Source of the DNA: a virus
Reading direction: 5' to 3' (one strand)
Virus record (IMG/VR): IMGVR_UViG_3300009164_000192
Coordinates: 1 to 34,416 of that record
DNA length: 34,416 bases
Made by a program: the position numbers and the translations under genes. The notes under the pieces were generated by a model, which was given only the letters and a program-made list of their open reading frames with translations, was not told the DNA's origin and did not search any database. Shown in pieces: positions 20,012-28,961 of this stretch (the stretch's first letter is position 1; each line of letters starts with the position of its first letter).

Positions 20012-22654
20012 ATGGCCGGCATCTCTACCGTACTTTCCGCTCGTGGACTCGTCACCTCGGCCAACAACCTTGGCGCAACGGAACAGGGCGCTTTGGTCGA
20101 GGCCGACAACGTCGTCATTCGGTTTGCCGACATCATCGAGCCGAGGCGTGGTCAGGTCAAAATTGAGGCTCTTGTCGATTATCCCGAGAGCTACGCAGAG
20201 GGCGACTACCTTCGCCAGATCATGCCGTTTGTCGACTCGCAAGTGTTCAACACCCACGACGGCAAACTGGCTGATTTGGCAAACATCGCCAACCCCTACG
20301 AGGGAACTTGGTTCTCAGCCGACTACGGAGCCGAAGACAGCCGGATGAAGTCGACCGTTGCTAAGCAAAACCTGCACATGGCAACGAACAAGGGCATGTA
20401 CGTCCTTGAATCGCTGACGTCGCAGCCCCGAGCCAGCGGCTTGCCGGTGCCTCCCGATCCCACGGTTCAACCCGTTACTGCGTCAGCAGGCTTTCTTGCG
20501 GATACAAATCGCTGCGGCTACAAGGTCGTGTACGGACGAACGGACATTCACGGAGCCAAGAACTACTACCTTGGCCCACCCAGCTATCCGGTCGTCGTTC
20601 TGAATACGACCGGAGGATTAGCCAACGTCCGCCTGACCATCCGAACGGATGTCCTGCCAACGAGCACGACCGACCCGACCAAATTTGCGGACGGTCTGTT
20701 TGTTCAGATCTACCGAACGGTGCAAGTTGCCCCCGGCATTCCGAGCGTCGGCGACAACTACCTTCAGGTCTTTGAGCAGCCTCTCGGTGGTGCGGATTTT
20801 GTCTCGACCATCAGCATCACCGATTCGACGCCTGACGCCTTCATTGAGGTCGGAAGCACGGGCGACGCCCTTCCGCTTTACACGAACTCGGACTCGGAAG
20901 GCCCGACCCAGCGCAACGACACGCCTCCGTATTCGCGGGATGTGGCGACGTGGCAGTCCCGTACCTGGTACGCGCAGACCACGAACCTGCATTCATTGTC
21001 CATCAAGCTCTTGGGCGTGGGCGGCGGAGGGACGGAAGCGAACGGTGTAACGGGTCTTCGAGCGGGTGACGTCGTCATCATCGACGGTGTATCGTTTACG
21101 GGTATCGGCTCAGGTTTTCCGTTGCCCGGTAGCTTCCTCGTCTACACGTCAGGAAACCCAACCGAAAATATCCTTGTGACCGCTCGAAATTTGGTCAATG
21201 CGGTCAACATCTACGCTATTGCCAACCCGTCATTTACCATCAACGCCTTTTTGACGACCGGCGATGCCGTTCCGCCGACCATCTTGCTGGAGCGGGACAC
21301 CTACCCAAATAACACCGTCTTCTCAGTGACGTTTAAGACGCAGACCAGCAACGTAGACGTCGTTTCCGCACCCAACGTTTTTGGAAAGCGCCAAGTAACA
21401 ACGGTTCAAGATCACCGCCTGATCGTCGGCGATGTGGCGACGTTCGTTCTTGATGTTCCCCACGCACCCACACAAACGTTCGTGGTCGAAGCTCCTGTTA
21501 CGGACACAACGTTCTGGATCACCGACTCCGCTACGCTGACCTACGACTACGTTTACCGAGCCTACGGCGAAACGGCTTGGAACCCCGCGCTTCCGAGGAC
21601 CGGAACGGCGGTATCGTCAAATAACGACGACGCACCGAACCGGCTGTGCTTCAGCAAGATTCAGGAGCCGGAGTCCGTTCCCCGCTACGTCAACTCGCTG
21701 GACATCGGCACTCCGGGCAAGAAGATTCTTCGCATCCAGCCGATGCGGGATCAGATGCTGGTGTTCAAGGAAGAGGGAACCTACGTCGTCTATGCCGACG
21801 AGCCGTACTCCGTGGCCCTGCTCGACAACACGGTCCAGCTTCAAGCCATCGACACGGTCTCGGCCGTAGGCTCGACGGTCTTCGCACTCGTGGACGACGG
21901 TGTCGCGGCCTTCACCGAATCGTCCATTCAGCCGACGAGCGTGGTTATCCAGAACCAGCTCATGCCGTACCTCGGGTCGCTCGGTCGTGACTCGACAGCG
22001 GATGCTTACGGCATCGCCCATGAATCGGACCAGCTTTTTTCGTTGTGGATTCCCGCGATCCCCGGACAGGCGTCGTGTCCAGCAAAGACCTTCGTCTACG
22101 GTCTTCGAGGAAACGCTTGGACTACATGGTCATTTCCGACCGCTCAAGACCGTACCTGCGGCAGGGTCGATCCGTTTTCTGACACACTGTACCTTGGCGT
22201 CAACGATGGGGACGGTGCCATCTTCAAAGATTTGCACTCGTCGCGTCGATCAGACTACGTCGACCTCGAAGAAGACCCCATTCGAACGACCGTGACGTGG
22301 GCCACTCACGTCTTCGGTCAACCGGCGGCGACCAAGCAGGCCCGTGAGATGCACATGCATTTCAAGCAGGCCGACTTCAACACAGGGACCCTGACCTTCA
22401 AGGTCGACAAGAATACTATCCCTGCGTCCGGTCCTACGCCCATCACGCCGGGGTCGGTTTACTCGGTGGACAAGTTCATCGGCCCTTGGGAGCAGCCTCA
22501 GCAGTTCCGCGTCCTCGTCCCGCAGGACGCCCAGCGAGGGGCCTATTTCACCTTCACCTGGTCGACAAACGAGGCCAAGGCATATTGGGCGCTCAACGGC
22601 TTCTCGACCGTCTACGAGAACACGTCCGAGCGGACAAACACCGTCCGCACATAA
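20012..22654 (+). CDS. Tail nozzle-type structural protein (880 aa)
   Basis: Start at ATG 20012 (MAGISTVLSARGLVTSANNL) with GGCGGAGG upstream; the in-frame ATG at 19964 lies within the previous gene. The N-terminal phrase GALVEADNVVIRFADIIEPR, followed by RGQVKIE, is typical of large proteins in podovirus-like genomes that follow the adaptor and form the tail nozzle or tube (T7 gp12-like or P22 gp10-like in role). Later landmarks include MLVFKEEGTYVVYADEPYSV, the GSTVFALVDDGVAAFTESSI block and a C-terminal beta domain (REMHMHFKQADFNTGTLTFK). The family name is inferred from position and these phrases. Confidence 0.7.
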   Translation: MAGISTVLSARGLVTSANNLGATEQGALVEADNVVIRFADIIEPRRGQVKIEALVDYPESYAEGDYLRQIMPFVDSQVFNTHDGKLADLANIANPYEGTWFSADYGAEDSRMKSTVAKQNLHMATNKGMYVLESLTSQPRASGLPVPPDPTVQPVTASAGFLADTNRCGYKVVYGRTDIHGAKNYYLGPPSYPVVVLNTTGGLANVRLTIRTDVLPTSTTDPTKFADGLFVQIYRTVQVAPGIPSVGDNYLQVFEQPLGGADFVSTISITDSTPDAFIEVGSTGDALPLYTNSDSEGPTQRNDTPPYSRDVATWQSRTWYAQTTNLHSLSIKLLGVGGGGTEANGVTGLRAGDVVIIDGVSFTGIGSGFPLPGSFLVYTSGNPTENILVTARNLVNAVNIYAIANPSFTINAFLTTGDAVPPTILLERDTYPNNTVFSVTFKTQTSNVDVVSAPNVFGKRQVTTVQDHRLIVGDVATFVLDVPHAPTQTFVVEAPVTDTTFWITDSATLTYDYVYRAYGETAWNPALPRTGTAVSSNNDDAPNRLCFSKIQEPESVPRYVNSLDIGTPGKKILRIQPMRDQMLVFKEEGTYVVYADEPYSVALLDNTVQLQAIDTVSAVGSTVFALVDDGVAAFTESSIQPTSVVIQNQLMPYLGSLGRDSTADAYGIAHESDQLFSLWIPAIPGQASCPAKTFVYGLRGNAWTTWSFPTAQDRTCGRVDPFSDTLYLGVNDGDGAIFKDLHSSRRSDYVDLEEDPIRTTVTWATHVFGQPAATKQAREMHMHFKQADFNTGTLTFKVDKNTIPASGPTPITPGSVYSVDKFIGPWEQPQQFRVLVPQDAQRGAYFTFTWSTNEAKAYWALNGFSTVYENTSERTNTVRT

Positions 22655-22668
22655 ACAAGCCCGAGGAG
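22652..22668 (+). promoter_or_regulatory. TAAACAAG leader with GAGGAG ribosome site
   Basis: TAAACAAG (22652-22659) starts on the stop codon of the nozzle gene; GAGGAG at 22663-22668; ATG 22678. Start-to-ATG distance is 26 nt, as in the other copies. Confidence 0.6.
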
Positions 22669-22677
22669 AGGTAAGCC

Positions 22678-23046
22678 ATGCCCCGTTTTACGAACCACAT
22701 AACCTACGTCTACGACAACGTGACCAACCTGAACTGGAAGGTCTCTCCGAACAACCGGATGCTTTGGCGCGAGGCCGAAGCCGGTATTCCGCCCGGCTGG
22801 CGCATTCCGACCCTCGACGAGATGCAGAGCTTGATTGCCGGTCAGAAGGACAATCTCGCCGAGTGCAACGCCGCTTTTGGCGAAGGTCATCTTCCGACCG
22901 ATTGGTTCTGGGTCCACAAGCTCAACGCTGCGGGTGAGGAGCAGGGTTCGCCAGGTGCCTTCGCGGCGTACTTTGTATCGATGGGCTTTACGCCCATCAA
23001 CCGTCGCATGGAACGCGCTCTTTGCCGGTACGTTCAGACCAACTAG
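22678..23046 (+). CDS. DUF1566/Lcl-C-like domain protein, candidate receptor binder (122 aa)
   Basis: The pattern VYDNVTNLNWKVSPNNRMLW ... EAEAGIPPGWRIPTLDEMQS ... MERALCRYVQ matches the DUF1566 (Lcl C-terminal) domain: D-x-x-T-x-L-x-W, then GWR-P-T-x-x-E-x-x-S-L, and a C-terminal hydrophobic strand with R. The domain has a C-type-lectin-like fold and occurs in secreted and phage adhesins. It lies right after the nozzle gene, where receptor-binding proteins are common. Two tryptophans (FW/W) remain exposed in the middle (TDWFWVHKL). No reverse transcriptase or template repeat is visible, so a diversity-generating cassette is not supported here. Confidence 0.65.
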   Translation: MPRFTNHITYVYDNVTNLNWKVSPNNRMLWREAEAGIPPGWRIPTLDEMQSLIAGQKDNLAECNAAFGEGHLPTDWFWVHKLNAAGEEQGSPGAFAAYFVSMGFTPINRRMERALCRYVQTN

Positions 23047-23058
23047 CTGGAGGTCCGT

Positions 23059-23472
23059 GTGGCGAAGCCTCCCATCCTCGGCCAGCTTCGCGTGGACATG
23101 CTGCGTGATGTACCGGAGGAAATCTCTCCGGTCCTTCAGCAGATGTTCTACGCCCTGAACCCGTTTATTCAGGCTACAAAGGGCGCTCTTGCCGGTAAGC
23201 TCGGGTGGGAGAACTTCCGAGCGGTCAAGAAAACGGTCGAGGTGGCTTCGCTGCCGTATACGTTCACGGTTCCCGAGCTTCGAGGTAACGTGTACTGGGT
23301 GACGGTCGCTCAGGCTTTCGACCTGTCTCAGAAGTCGGTTCCGTCCATCATCCCGCCTCGGGTGGCTTGGACGACGAGCGTGGTTCGCGGTGTTCCGGCC
23401 ATCACCGTTACCGACGCTTCGGACTTCGACACGGCGAAGAAATATCGATGGAACTTGCTCGTGACCTCGTGA
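23059..23472 (+). CDS. Hypothetical virion protein (137 aa)
   Basis: Start is GTG 23059 with GGAGG 7 nt upstream. The sequence MAKPPILGQLRVDMLRDVPE (first residue V in DNA) is followed by a helix (VLQQMFYALNPFIQATKGAL) and a beta domain (YTFTVPELRGNVYWVTVAQA, VPAITVTDASDFDTAKKYRW). The layout suggests a tail accessory or assembly protein between nozzle and internal virion proteins. No family recognised. Confidence 0.6.
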   Translation: MAKPPILGQLRVDMLRDVPEEISPVLQQMFYALNPFIQATKGALAGKLGWENFRAVKKTVEVASLPYTFTVPELRGNVYWVTVAQAFDLSQKSVPSIIPPRVAWTTSVVRGVPAITVTDASDFDTAKKYRWNLLVTS

Positions 23473-23475
23473 CCT

Positions 23476-23494
23476 TAAACAAGGTCCAGTGAGG
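23476..23494 (+). promoter_or_regulatory. TAAACAAG leader with GAGG ribosome site
   Basis: TAAACAAG (23476-23483), 7 nt, GAGG (23491-23494), then ATG 23501, 25 nt from the start of the box. Confidence 0.55.
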
Positions 23495-23500
23495 TAGCGC

Positions 23501-24298
23501 ATGGCATCCTTCCCCATCAAAACCGATCCGATGTCGTCGCTCTCGGGCTATTTCCAGATGCGTCAGCCCCGAGCGGCGGATATGCAGCCGAGCCCGCCGC
23601 AGTCGTCCGGCTTCAGCGCACCCTCGGCCACCGAGAGTGCGTTCCATGTCCTCGCGTCCAATCCGCCGGATACGACCAAGAGCGCGACGTTCTCGACGCC
23701 CGCTCAGCCTCGGCCTATCGCCTACGCTCCGCAGCCTCCGCAAGCGAGCACGTTCGCGCCGGCACCGGTCAGTTCCCAGACCATTCAGGATCAAGCCGCC
23801 GGACGTGAGCAGCGTACCGCAAAGCAGGTCTCGCCTTCCCGTTTCAGTCAGGGGATGTCGAAGGACTCGACCCAGCCCGCCTATGCCTCGGCCGGTGACT
23901 CGGTTCCCAAGGGCGGCAAGGGCGGCACGGGCTTCACAAGCTTCAATCAGTACTTCGGAGCCAACGCGCCCGCAGCCGAGGCCATGACTCCGCTGACGAC
24001 CGCCCCTACCGGATGGAGTTCGGCAGACGCTTTCAACGCAATGTTGAGCTATCCTGCTGAACAAAGGCAGGCCGAACAGATGCGTCAGCAGGCAGAACAG
24101 CGTGCAGCGCAGAATAAGGCTGCGTTCGCGCAGCAGCAGGCCGCGGCGCAGGCTCAGCGTGAAACTCGCGCTCGTTCCGTCGCTGAGCAAGGTCGTGGTC
24201 CTGAAGCGCAGCAGATGCGGGCGGAAGAACGTCCTGATACGCGAAAACAACAGAGCGAACGTCGAGGCTCGCGCTTTGACGACTACTTCGTCGACTAG
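23501..24298 (+). CDS. Low-complexity internal virion protein candidate (265 aa)
   Basis: The first 150 residues are Pro/Ser/Gln/Ala-rich and probably disordered (MQPSPPQSSGFSAP, RPIAYAPQPPQASTF). Then comes a small Gly-rich piece (GGKGGTGFTSFNQYFGANAP), and residues 180-250 form a Gln/Ala/Arg-rich helix (PAEQRQAEQMRQQAEQRAAQ). The end is GSRFDDYFVD. Disordered plus long polar helix is characteristic of ejected internal virion proteins, and three further such genes follow. Sequence families cannot be told from composition alone. Confidence 0.6.
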   Translation: MASFPIKTDPMSSLSGYFQMRQPRAADMQPSPPQSSGFSAPSATESAFHVLASNPPDTTKSATFSTPAQPRPIAYAPQPPQASTFAPAPVSSQTIQDQAAGREQRTAKQVSPSRFSQGMSKDSTQPAYASAGDSVPKGGKGGTGFTSFNQYFGANAPAAEAMTPLTTAPTGWSSADAFNAMLSYPAEQRQAEQMRQQAEQRAAQNKAAFAQQQAAAQAQRETRARSVAEQGRGPEAQQMRAEERPDTRKQQSERRGSRFDDYFVD

Positions 24299-24307
24299 GA
24301 CACACCC

Positions 24308-25036
24308 ATGCCTGTCATTCTCGGAATTCTCGGAACGGCCATCGTCGGGTCCATCATTGCTCAGGGCATGAACGACGCCGACACAGCCAAGGCTCTCCGC
24401 AACGCTGTGGCGCAGTACAAGCCAGAAGCTCTGGCTCAGGTTGATGAATACCTGAAGCAGCCGCTCGCCATCTCGTCGCTCCGTGCGGAGACCGAGGCCC
24501 CGGAAGCCGTGGCCGCGCAGAAGAACGCACTTCAGAAGCTTCAGCAGGTTACTGAGAAGGGCTACACGGCCGAGGAGCAGGCGGCGCTGAACCGGATTCA
24601 GCAGCAGTCCGCCGCTCAAGCCGCGCAGCAACAGGCCGCTCTCAAGTCACAGATGGCTCGTCGTGGTGTCGCCGGTACGGGACAAGAGCTGGCGATGAAC
24701 CTCGCCAACCTTGGCCAGCAGTCCGCAAATCAGTATCAGGCCGGTCTTGACGTCGCCGCTCAGGCACAGCGTCGAGCGTTCCAAGCGATGCAGGCACAGG
24801 GCGGTCTTGGAAGCCAAGTGCGTCAGCAGGCGTACGGCGAGGCCGAGCGACGAGCCGGTGCGTTGGATGAGAAGAATCGCATTGCCGGTCAGCGGCGGTT
24901 CGACGTTCTTGACCGCTCGCTCAATGCTACGACGGGCATGGAAGCGAACGTCAACGAACTTGAAAACCGCAAGTGGGGCAAGACCGGCGAAGTGGCCACG
25001 GCCGCAGCCAAGGGCGTTCTCACGGGCTGGAAGTAG
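24308..25036 (+). CDS. Internal virion / DNA ejection protein, small (242 aa)
   Basis: An N-terminal hydrophobic segment (ILGILGTAIVGSIIAQGM, residues 4-21) is followed by a long Gln/Ala-rich helical body with QQAALKSQMARRGVAGTGQE, LAMNLANLGQQSANQYQAGL and AEAR-type repeats. In podoviruses the proteins with a membrane-active N-terminus and Q/A-rich helices, such as the small ejection proteins of the P22 type, are delivered into the host to build a DNA-transit channel. It begins the ordered set small-large-large of ejection-type genes. Homology to a named family is inferred from pattern. Confidence 0.65.
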   Translation: MPVILGILGTAIVGSIIAQGMNDADTAKALRNAVAQYKPEALAQVDEYLKQPLAISSLRAETEAPEAVAAQKNALQKLQQVTEKGYTAEEQAALNRIQQQSAAQAAQQQAALKSQMARRGVAGTGQELAMNLANLGQQSANQYQAGLDVAAQAQRRAFQAMQAQGGLGSQVRQQAYGEAERRAGALDEKNRIAGQRRFDVLDRSLNATTGMEANVNELENRKWGKTGEVATAAAKGVLTGWK

Positions 25037-25045
25037 GAGACGACA

Positions 25046-26872
25046 ATGACTCTCGACACGATGCGCCGCCGTTTTGCTCTGGACGAAGAGGCTTCGGTCG
25101 AGGGCGGGATGTCCCCGACGACGACCGAAGAGCAGTTGGCTCAATTCGCGACCATGGACGCGCAGGAAGAAGCCAACGCTGCGGGTCAAGGCGCGAGCGT
25201 CGATGACCTGCGCTTTGCCAAGAGGCAGAAGCAGCGCGAGCAGGAATACTTTGATGCTTACGGCATGCCAATGGAGACGAAGTCCTTTGTTCAGGTACCT
25301 CCGTCCATGCGCTCGCCCAAGATGAAGGCCGATAATAGCGAAGCGTTTGCTGCTATGGCCCCTATGGCTGAACGACTCATGGCTTCTCGTAAGCAAGGTC
25401 TTCCGGAAATGAGTGCAGACTTCGTTTCCCTTCAGAAGACTATGTCGCCTGGCTCGTTTACCTCTCCAATTCCCGTTGCCCGTCCGGCAGCTCGGGATGG
25501 ATTAGACGCCGAGCCGGGGGTCATCAAAACCACGATGCCTGCGGTCGATGCCGCTAATCCCGCAGGCAAGGCCGGTCAGCCGACCGATACCCTGAAGCCT
25601 CCTGCGCCGCCGACGTCGAGTGCTGGTGGCGACGATACCGAACTATCGGACCTTCGTAGGCGGCTCGGCTTTCAGCAAGCCTTTGAAGGTCTTGGATCTG
25701 CGGCTTCGGGCAAGAACCTCTACACGGACGGTGGGATTCTTGCCGACCGCATGAAGCAGATCGAGGCTCTGAGGGCGAAGAAGGCTCAGGCCGAAGAGGA
25801 CCGTGCACTAGAAGCGAAGACCTGGGGCGCGTCGAACCGTGGAACGCTTGCAGGGTACATTGCTCAGTTCAAAGACCGACCCGAGGTTGTCGCAGCGCTC
25901 AAGGCCATGGAACCAGCAGCGGATACGACCAAGCCCGGTGACTTCAATCGGAACGTCATCGGTGCCATCACAACGCCGGGTAAGGTTGCGGGAATGGAAG
26001 CGGGGGTCGCAAAGACCAACGTACAGATTCCCGACATTCAAGCGGGGACCGCAGGCAAAGTCGCCAAGACCGCTGAAATTGGTCCCGAAGGCGAAAGCAA
26101 GCGCAAGCTCCGCGCTGCACAGGTCGCCAAAATCTACAAGGACATGGAACTTGCGGGCACGAAGCTCGCCATCGACGAGCGAAAGACTATTGAACAGGCT
26201 CAGCAGTCCAAAGACCCGTACAAGAAGCTGGAGAGCTTGAACACCATCGCGGACAAGAAAGAGTTCGGCGGATTTACGACACTGGCCGGTGACCTTGGAG
26301 ACCTTGAGCGTGCGGCCCCTGGCTTTGTGACGAGAGGCGAGGTTCCTGAATGGCTGACCCGCGAGCAGCAGCTTCTTGGACAGAACTGGCCCACCTCGAC
26401 CGACCCTCGCGTTGTTGATTTCCTTGCCGCCTACGGCAAGGTCGCGAACGAAGAGCGGCATCGGCAGTACGGCAGCGCCCAGACGGATGGCGAGCTTCGC
26501 GCCTTTATGCAGCAGCTCAATGCTAGTCCTCTGTCTGCCGGTCCGCAGGTGCTCGCGCAGCAGGTCAAGCGTTTCGGTCAGGCGGCAGGACGTGTCGCCA
26601 AGGGTCGTTTGACTCGGTACAACAACGTCTTTGGTGCAGAGAACGTGGACACGGTCTTCGCTCCTGAGTGGAAACCGCTCTTCGACGCAGGAGGCGTGTT
26701 CGCGGCACAGGGGTCGCCGTTCGTAGCAACTCGGGCTCCTGCGGCAGCAGGCGGCATTCCCGAAGCGGCGACCGTGACCATCAAGCGCAAGGTCGGCGGC
26801 AAGATCAAAATCGTTCCCGCTGTAGACAGAGCCAAGTGGCTTGCAAACCCCGATTTTGAAGAGGCCAAGTGA
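25046..26872 (+). CDS. Internal virion protein, large (608 aa)
   Basis: ATG 25046 has GTAGGAG 8 nt upstream. The protein has a charged N-terminal helix (EEQLAQFATMDAQEEANAAG), a long helical region with KRQKQREQEYFDAYGMPMET and LRRRLGFQQAFEGLGSAASG, a Lys/Ala helical middle (AAQVAKIYKDMELAGTKLAI) and a C-terminal folded segment (TVTIKRKVGGKIKIVPAVDR). No lysozyme motif is evident. The gene overlaps the next one by TGATG. Its position between two other helical virion genes suggests a role in genome ejection. No family is recognised with certainty. Confidence 0.6.
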   Translation: MTLDTMRRRFALDEEASVEGGMSPTTTEEQLAQFATMDAQEEANAAGQGASVDDLRFAKRQKQREQEYFDAYGMPMETKSFVQVPPSMRSPKMKADNSEAFAAMAPMAERLMASRKQGLPEMSADFVSLQKTMSPGSFTSPIPVARPAARDGLDAEPGVIKTTMPAVDAANPAGKAGQPTDTLKPPAPPTSSAGGDDTELSDLRRRLGFQQAFEGLGSAASGKNLYTDGGILADRMKQIEALRAKKAQAEEDRALEAKTWGASNRGTLAGYIAQFKDRPEVVAALKAMEPAADTTKPGDFNRNVIGAITTPGKVAGMEAGVAKTNVQIPDIQAGTAGKVAKTAEIGPEGESKRKLRAAQVAKIYKDMELAGTKLAIDERKTIEQAQQSKDPYKKLESLNTIADKKEFGGFTTLAGDLGDLERAAPGFVTRGEVPEWLTREQQLLGQNWPTSTDPRVVDFLAAYGKVANEERHRQYGSAQTDGELRAFMQQLNASPLSAGPQVLAQQVKRFGQAAGRVAKGRLTRYNNVFGAENVDTVFAPEWKPLFDAGGVFAAQGSPFVATRAPAAAGGIPEAATVTIKRKVGGKIKIVPAVDRAKWLANPDFEEAK

Positions 26873-28920
26873 TGGCGACCTTGGATGAAGAGTTCGACGC
26901 GCTTCCTGACGCACCCGTAGGTAAATCGTTGAATGACGAATTTGACGCCCTGCCGGACGCTCCTGTTCCCGCCCCCACGCTTACCGCGCCTCGCACCAAG
27001 ACCCCGCTCACGACGGCCATCGGTCGGAGCGTGGCTGAGGCCGTGCCGTTTGCTCCGCAACTGACCGGCGTCACGGAACAGGGCATCGCTGAGGCTCGTC
27101 AGGACCGTCCGTTTACGACCGCCGCTACGCGAGCCGCAACGACGCTCGGCGAGTATGCCGGAGCGGCACGTCTTGGTGGTCCGGTGGGCATGGGTCTTCT
27201 TGCGGCAGCACAGGAAGCCAGCGGTCTTCAGCGTGAGGGCAAGCTCGACTTCACGGACCCGATGACCTACGCCAAACTAGCGGGAGCCGGGGTTCTTGGT
27301 GGTGTCATTCCCAAGGCTTTCGGTTTTGCCGGCAAGGCTGCGGAAGCAATTGCTCCCGAGGCCGCGACCCCAGCACTTGCGGCTGGTGCGAGGCGCGTCG
27401 GTCAGGCATTTATTCGTACGGCCACGCCGGCCGCGCTCGCGGTTCCGCAGGTCTCGACCTTGCTCTCGCCTGAGACGGATACCAGCGGACAGGTAGAAGC
27501 TCTCGCGAACCTTGGATTGCTCGGGTCAATGCCTGTGCTCGCCGGTCGTCGAGGCGCGGCTCGCATGGGCGCAGAGCGAGCTGGGTCCATCGCTGAGCAG
27601 GCTGAAATGCAGGGCCGAAACGTCATCGCCGAGGGCGAGACCAAACGAGGCGAGACGGCCATCGCATCACAAGCGGGCAAGGAAGCCGAACAAGCCATTT
27701 CTCAGCGGCAAGAAGCAAACAAGCGCGCTCGTCGTGAGGTCTCTTTTGAGCAGAGTATCGACCTTGCTGCGGACAGGTTGAAGGGTGGCGCACAGAAGGC
27801 TCTTGCTACGGTTCAGACCGAACTGGCAAACCAGCAGCAACTGATTCAGGCTCTTGAAAACGCGACCGACCCGAGCCTTCTTGGCTGGCGAGCTAAACAG
27901 TTTCAGGACATGGCCAACCGCCTCAACTCCTACGAGGCGTCTTGGAATCGCGAGTATCCCGGCCAGCCGCTGCCGCCTGAGTTTGATTCCGTGCGATCCA
28001 AGCTGGATCAGTCGTTGATGCGAAACACGCAGCTTCTTGGCTCTAACGCGACAGAGAACTTCCTTGCGGATCCAGATGCCAAGTTCGCTGAGTATCAGGC
28101 GCGTAAAGTGGCTGATGGTAAGACCAAAGAAGCAGATATCCTTCAACGACTCAACAACGCCCTTGTGTTTGCCAACAAGGACTTCAACGCCGAAGCTCGA
28201 TCACAGGCCGTTGCGCGTAAACCGCAGATTGATGACGCTCGACGCGGGTCCATCTACGCAAAGTACGGCTTGGCAGATCCCGGTCCGCAAGCCCCTTTCG
28301 CGTCTCCCGTACTTGCGGAGAGCCTTGCGGATGTTTCGCGAGGCATATCTTCGGCTCCGACAAGGAGGGGGGAGCTAGCAGACATTTACCGGCAGCAAGG
28401 CCTTCCTTCCGGCATGTCTGAGGCTGACATCCTTCGCGCCGCCAACGTCACGCCAGCCGAAGCCGCTCGTTTGCTTCAAGAGCAGAGGGTCGCGGCCAAG
28501 AATGTGGCGGAGTTTGGTACTCCGACCCCCACCGCTTCGACGCAGCGGCGCATGGACCTTGAGAGCACGGGCCGTGCGATGCGAGAGACGGTCGTTCCGT
28601 CGTGGCTCCGCGGCGGTGTCATCCTTCGTGGTCTGGGTGGCCGTATCTTTGGCTCCGACGTCATTCCGCAGACGCTGCCTGAGTACGCTCGGTGGACCTC
28701 GCCCACAAAGTCGACCGAAGCTCGGATGCAGACCCCCTTCGAGGCCCTTGAAATCGCCGGAGCCTTTGAGCGTTTGTTGAAGGCCGATACGGCCGTGGAC
28801 AGCAACTACCGCAAGTTTGTCGAGCGCAATCCTGGAGCGACTTGGCTCTCGTATCTGCGTGCAAACCCCGTTGTCGCGGCCAAGGTGGAAGCGGAGCGGA
28901 AGGCTACTGCCGCTCCCTAA
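26872..28920 (+). CDS. Internal virion protein with FDALPDAPV repeats (682 aa)
   Basis: The stop and start overlap as TGATG; a GTG at 26869 is an alternative start adding one residue. The N-terminus repeats DEEFDALPDAPV (residues 5-16) and NDEFDALPDAPV (21-32), whose DNA has diverged while the peptides stayed the same. A hydrophobic, glycine-rich middle region (GGPVGMGLLAAAQEASGLQR, AGAGVLGGVIPKAFGFAGKA) suggests membrane insertion, and a long charged coiled coil lies at about 240-420 (KRARREVSFEQSIDLAADRL). The end region is helical. All this suits a large ejected virion protein. No catalytic motif seen. Confidence 0.65.
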   Translation: MATLDEEFDALPDAPVGKSLNDEFDALPDAPVPAPTLTAPRTKTPLTTAIGRSVAEAVPFAPQLTGVTEQGIAEARQDRPFTTAATRAATTLGEYAGAARLGGPVGMGLLAAAQEASGLQREGKLDFTDPMTYAKLAGAGVLGGVIPKAFGFAGKAAEAIAPEAATPALAAGARRVGQAFIRTATPAALAVPQVSTLLSPETDTSGQVEALANLGLLGSMPVLAGRRGAARMGAERAGSIAEQAEMQGRNVIAEGETKRGETAIASQAGKEAEQAISQRQEANKRARREVSFEQSIDLAADRLKGGAQKALATVQTELANQQQLIQALENATDPSLLGWRAKQFQDMANRLNSYEASWNREYPGQPLPPEFDSVRSKLDQSLMRNTQLLGSNATENFLADPDAKFAEYQARKVADGKTKEADILQRLNNALVFANKDFNAEARSQAVARKPQIDDARRGSIYAKYGLADPGPQAPFASPVLAESLADVSRGISSAPTRRGELADIYRQQGLPSGMSEADILRAANVTPAEAARLLQEQRVAAKNVAEFGTPTPTASTQRRMDLESTGRAMRETVVPSWLRGGVILRGLGGRIFGSDVIPQTLPEYARWTSPTKSTEARMQTPFEALEIAGAFERLLKADTAVDSNYRKFVERNPGATWLSYLRANPVVAAKVEAERKATAAP

Positions 28921-28961
28921 AACAAGCCCCATGAACCTCTCTATCACCTAGTGACGACACC

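Noticed and set aside
22678-23046. Target gene of a diversity-generating retroelement
   Set aside because: No reverse transcriptase, template repeat or accessory gene in the window; lectin-like fold alone is not enough.
28918-28926. Sixth TAAACAAG leader (TAAAACAAG) before the holin-like gene
   Set aside because: It has an extra A, lies 44 nt from the ATG and has no GAGGAG after it, unlike the other five.
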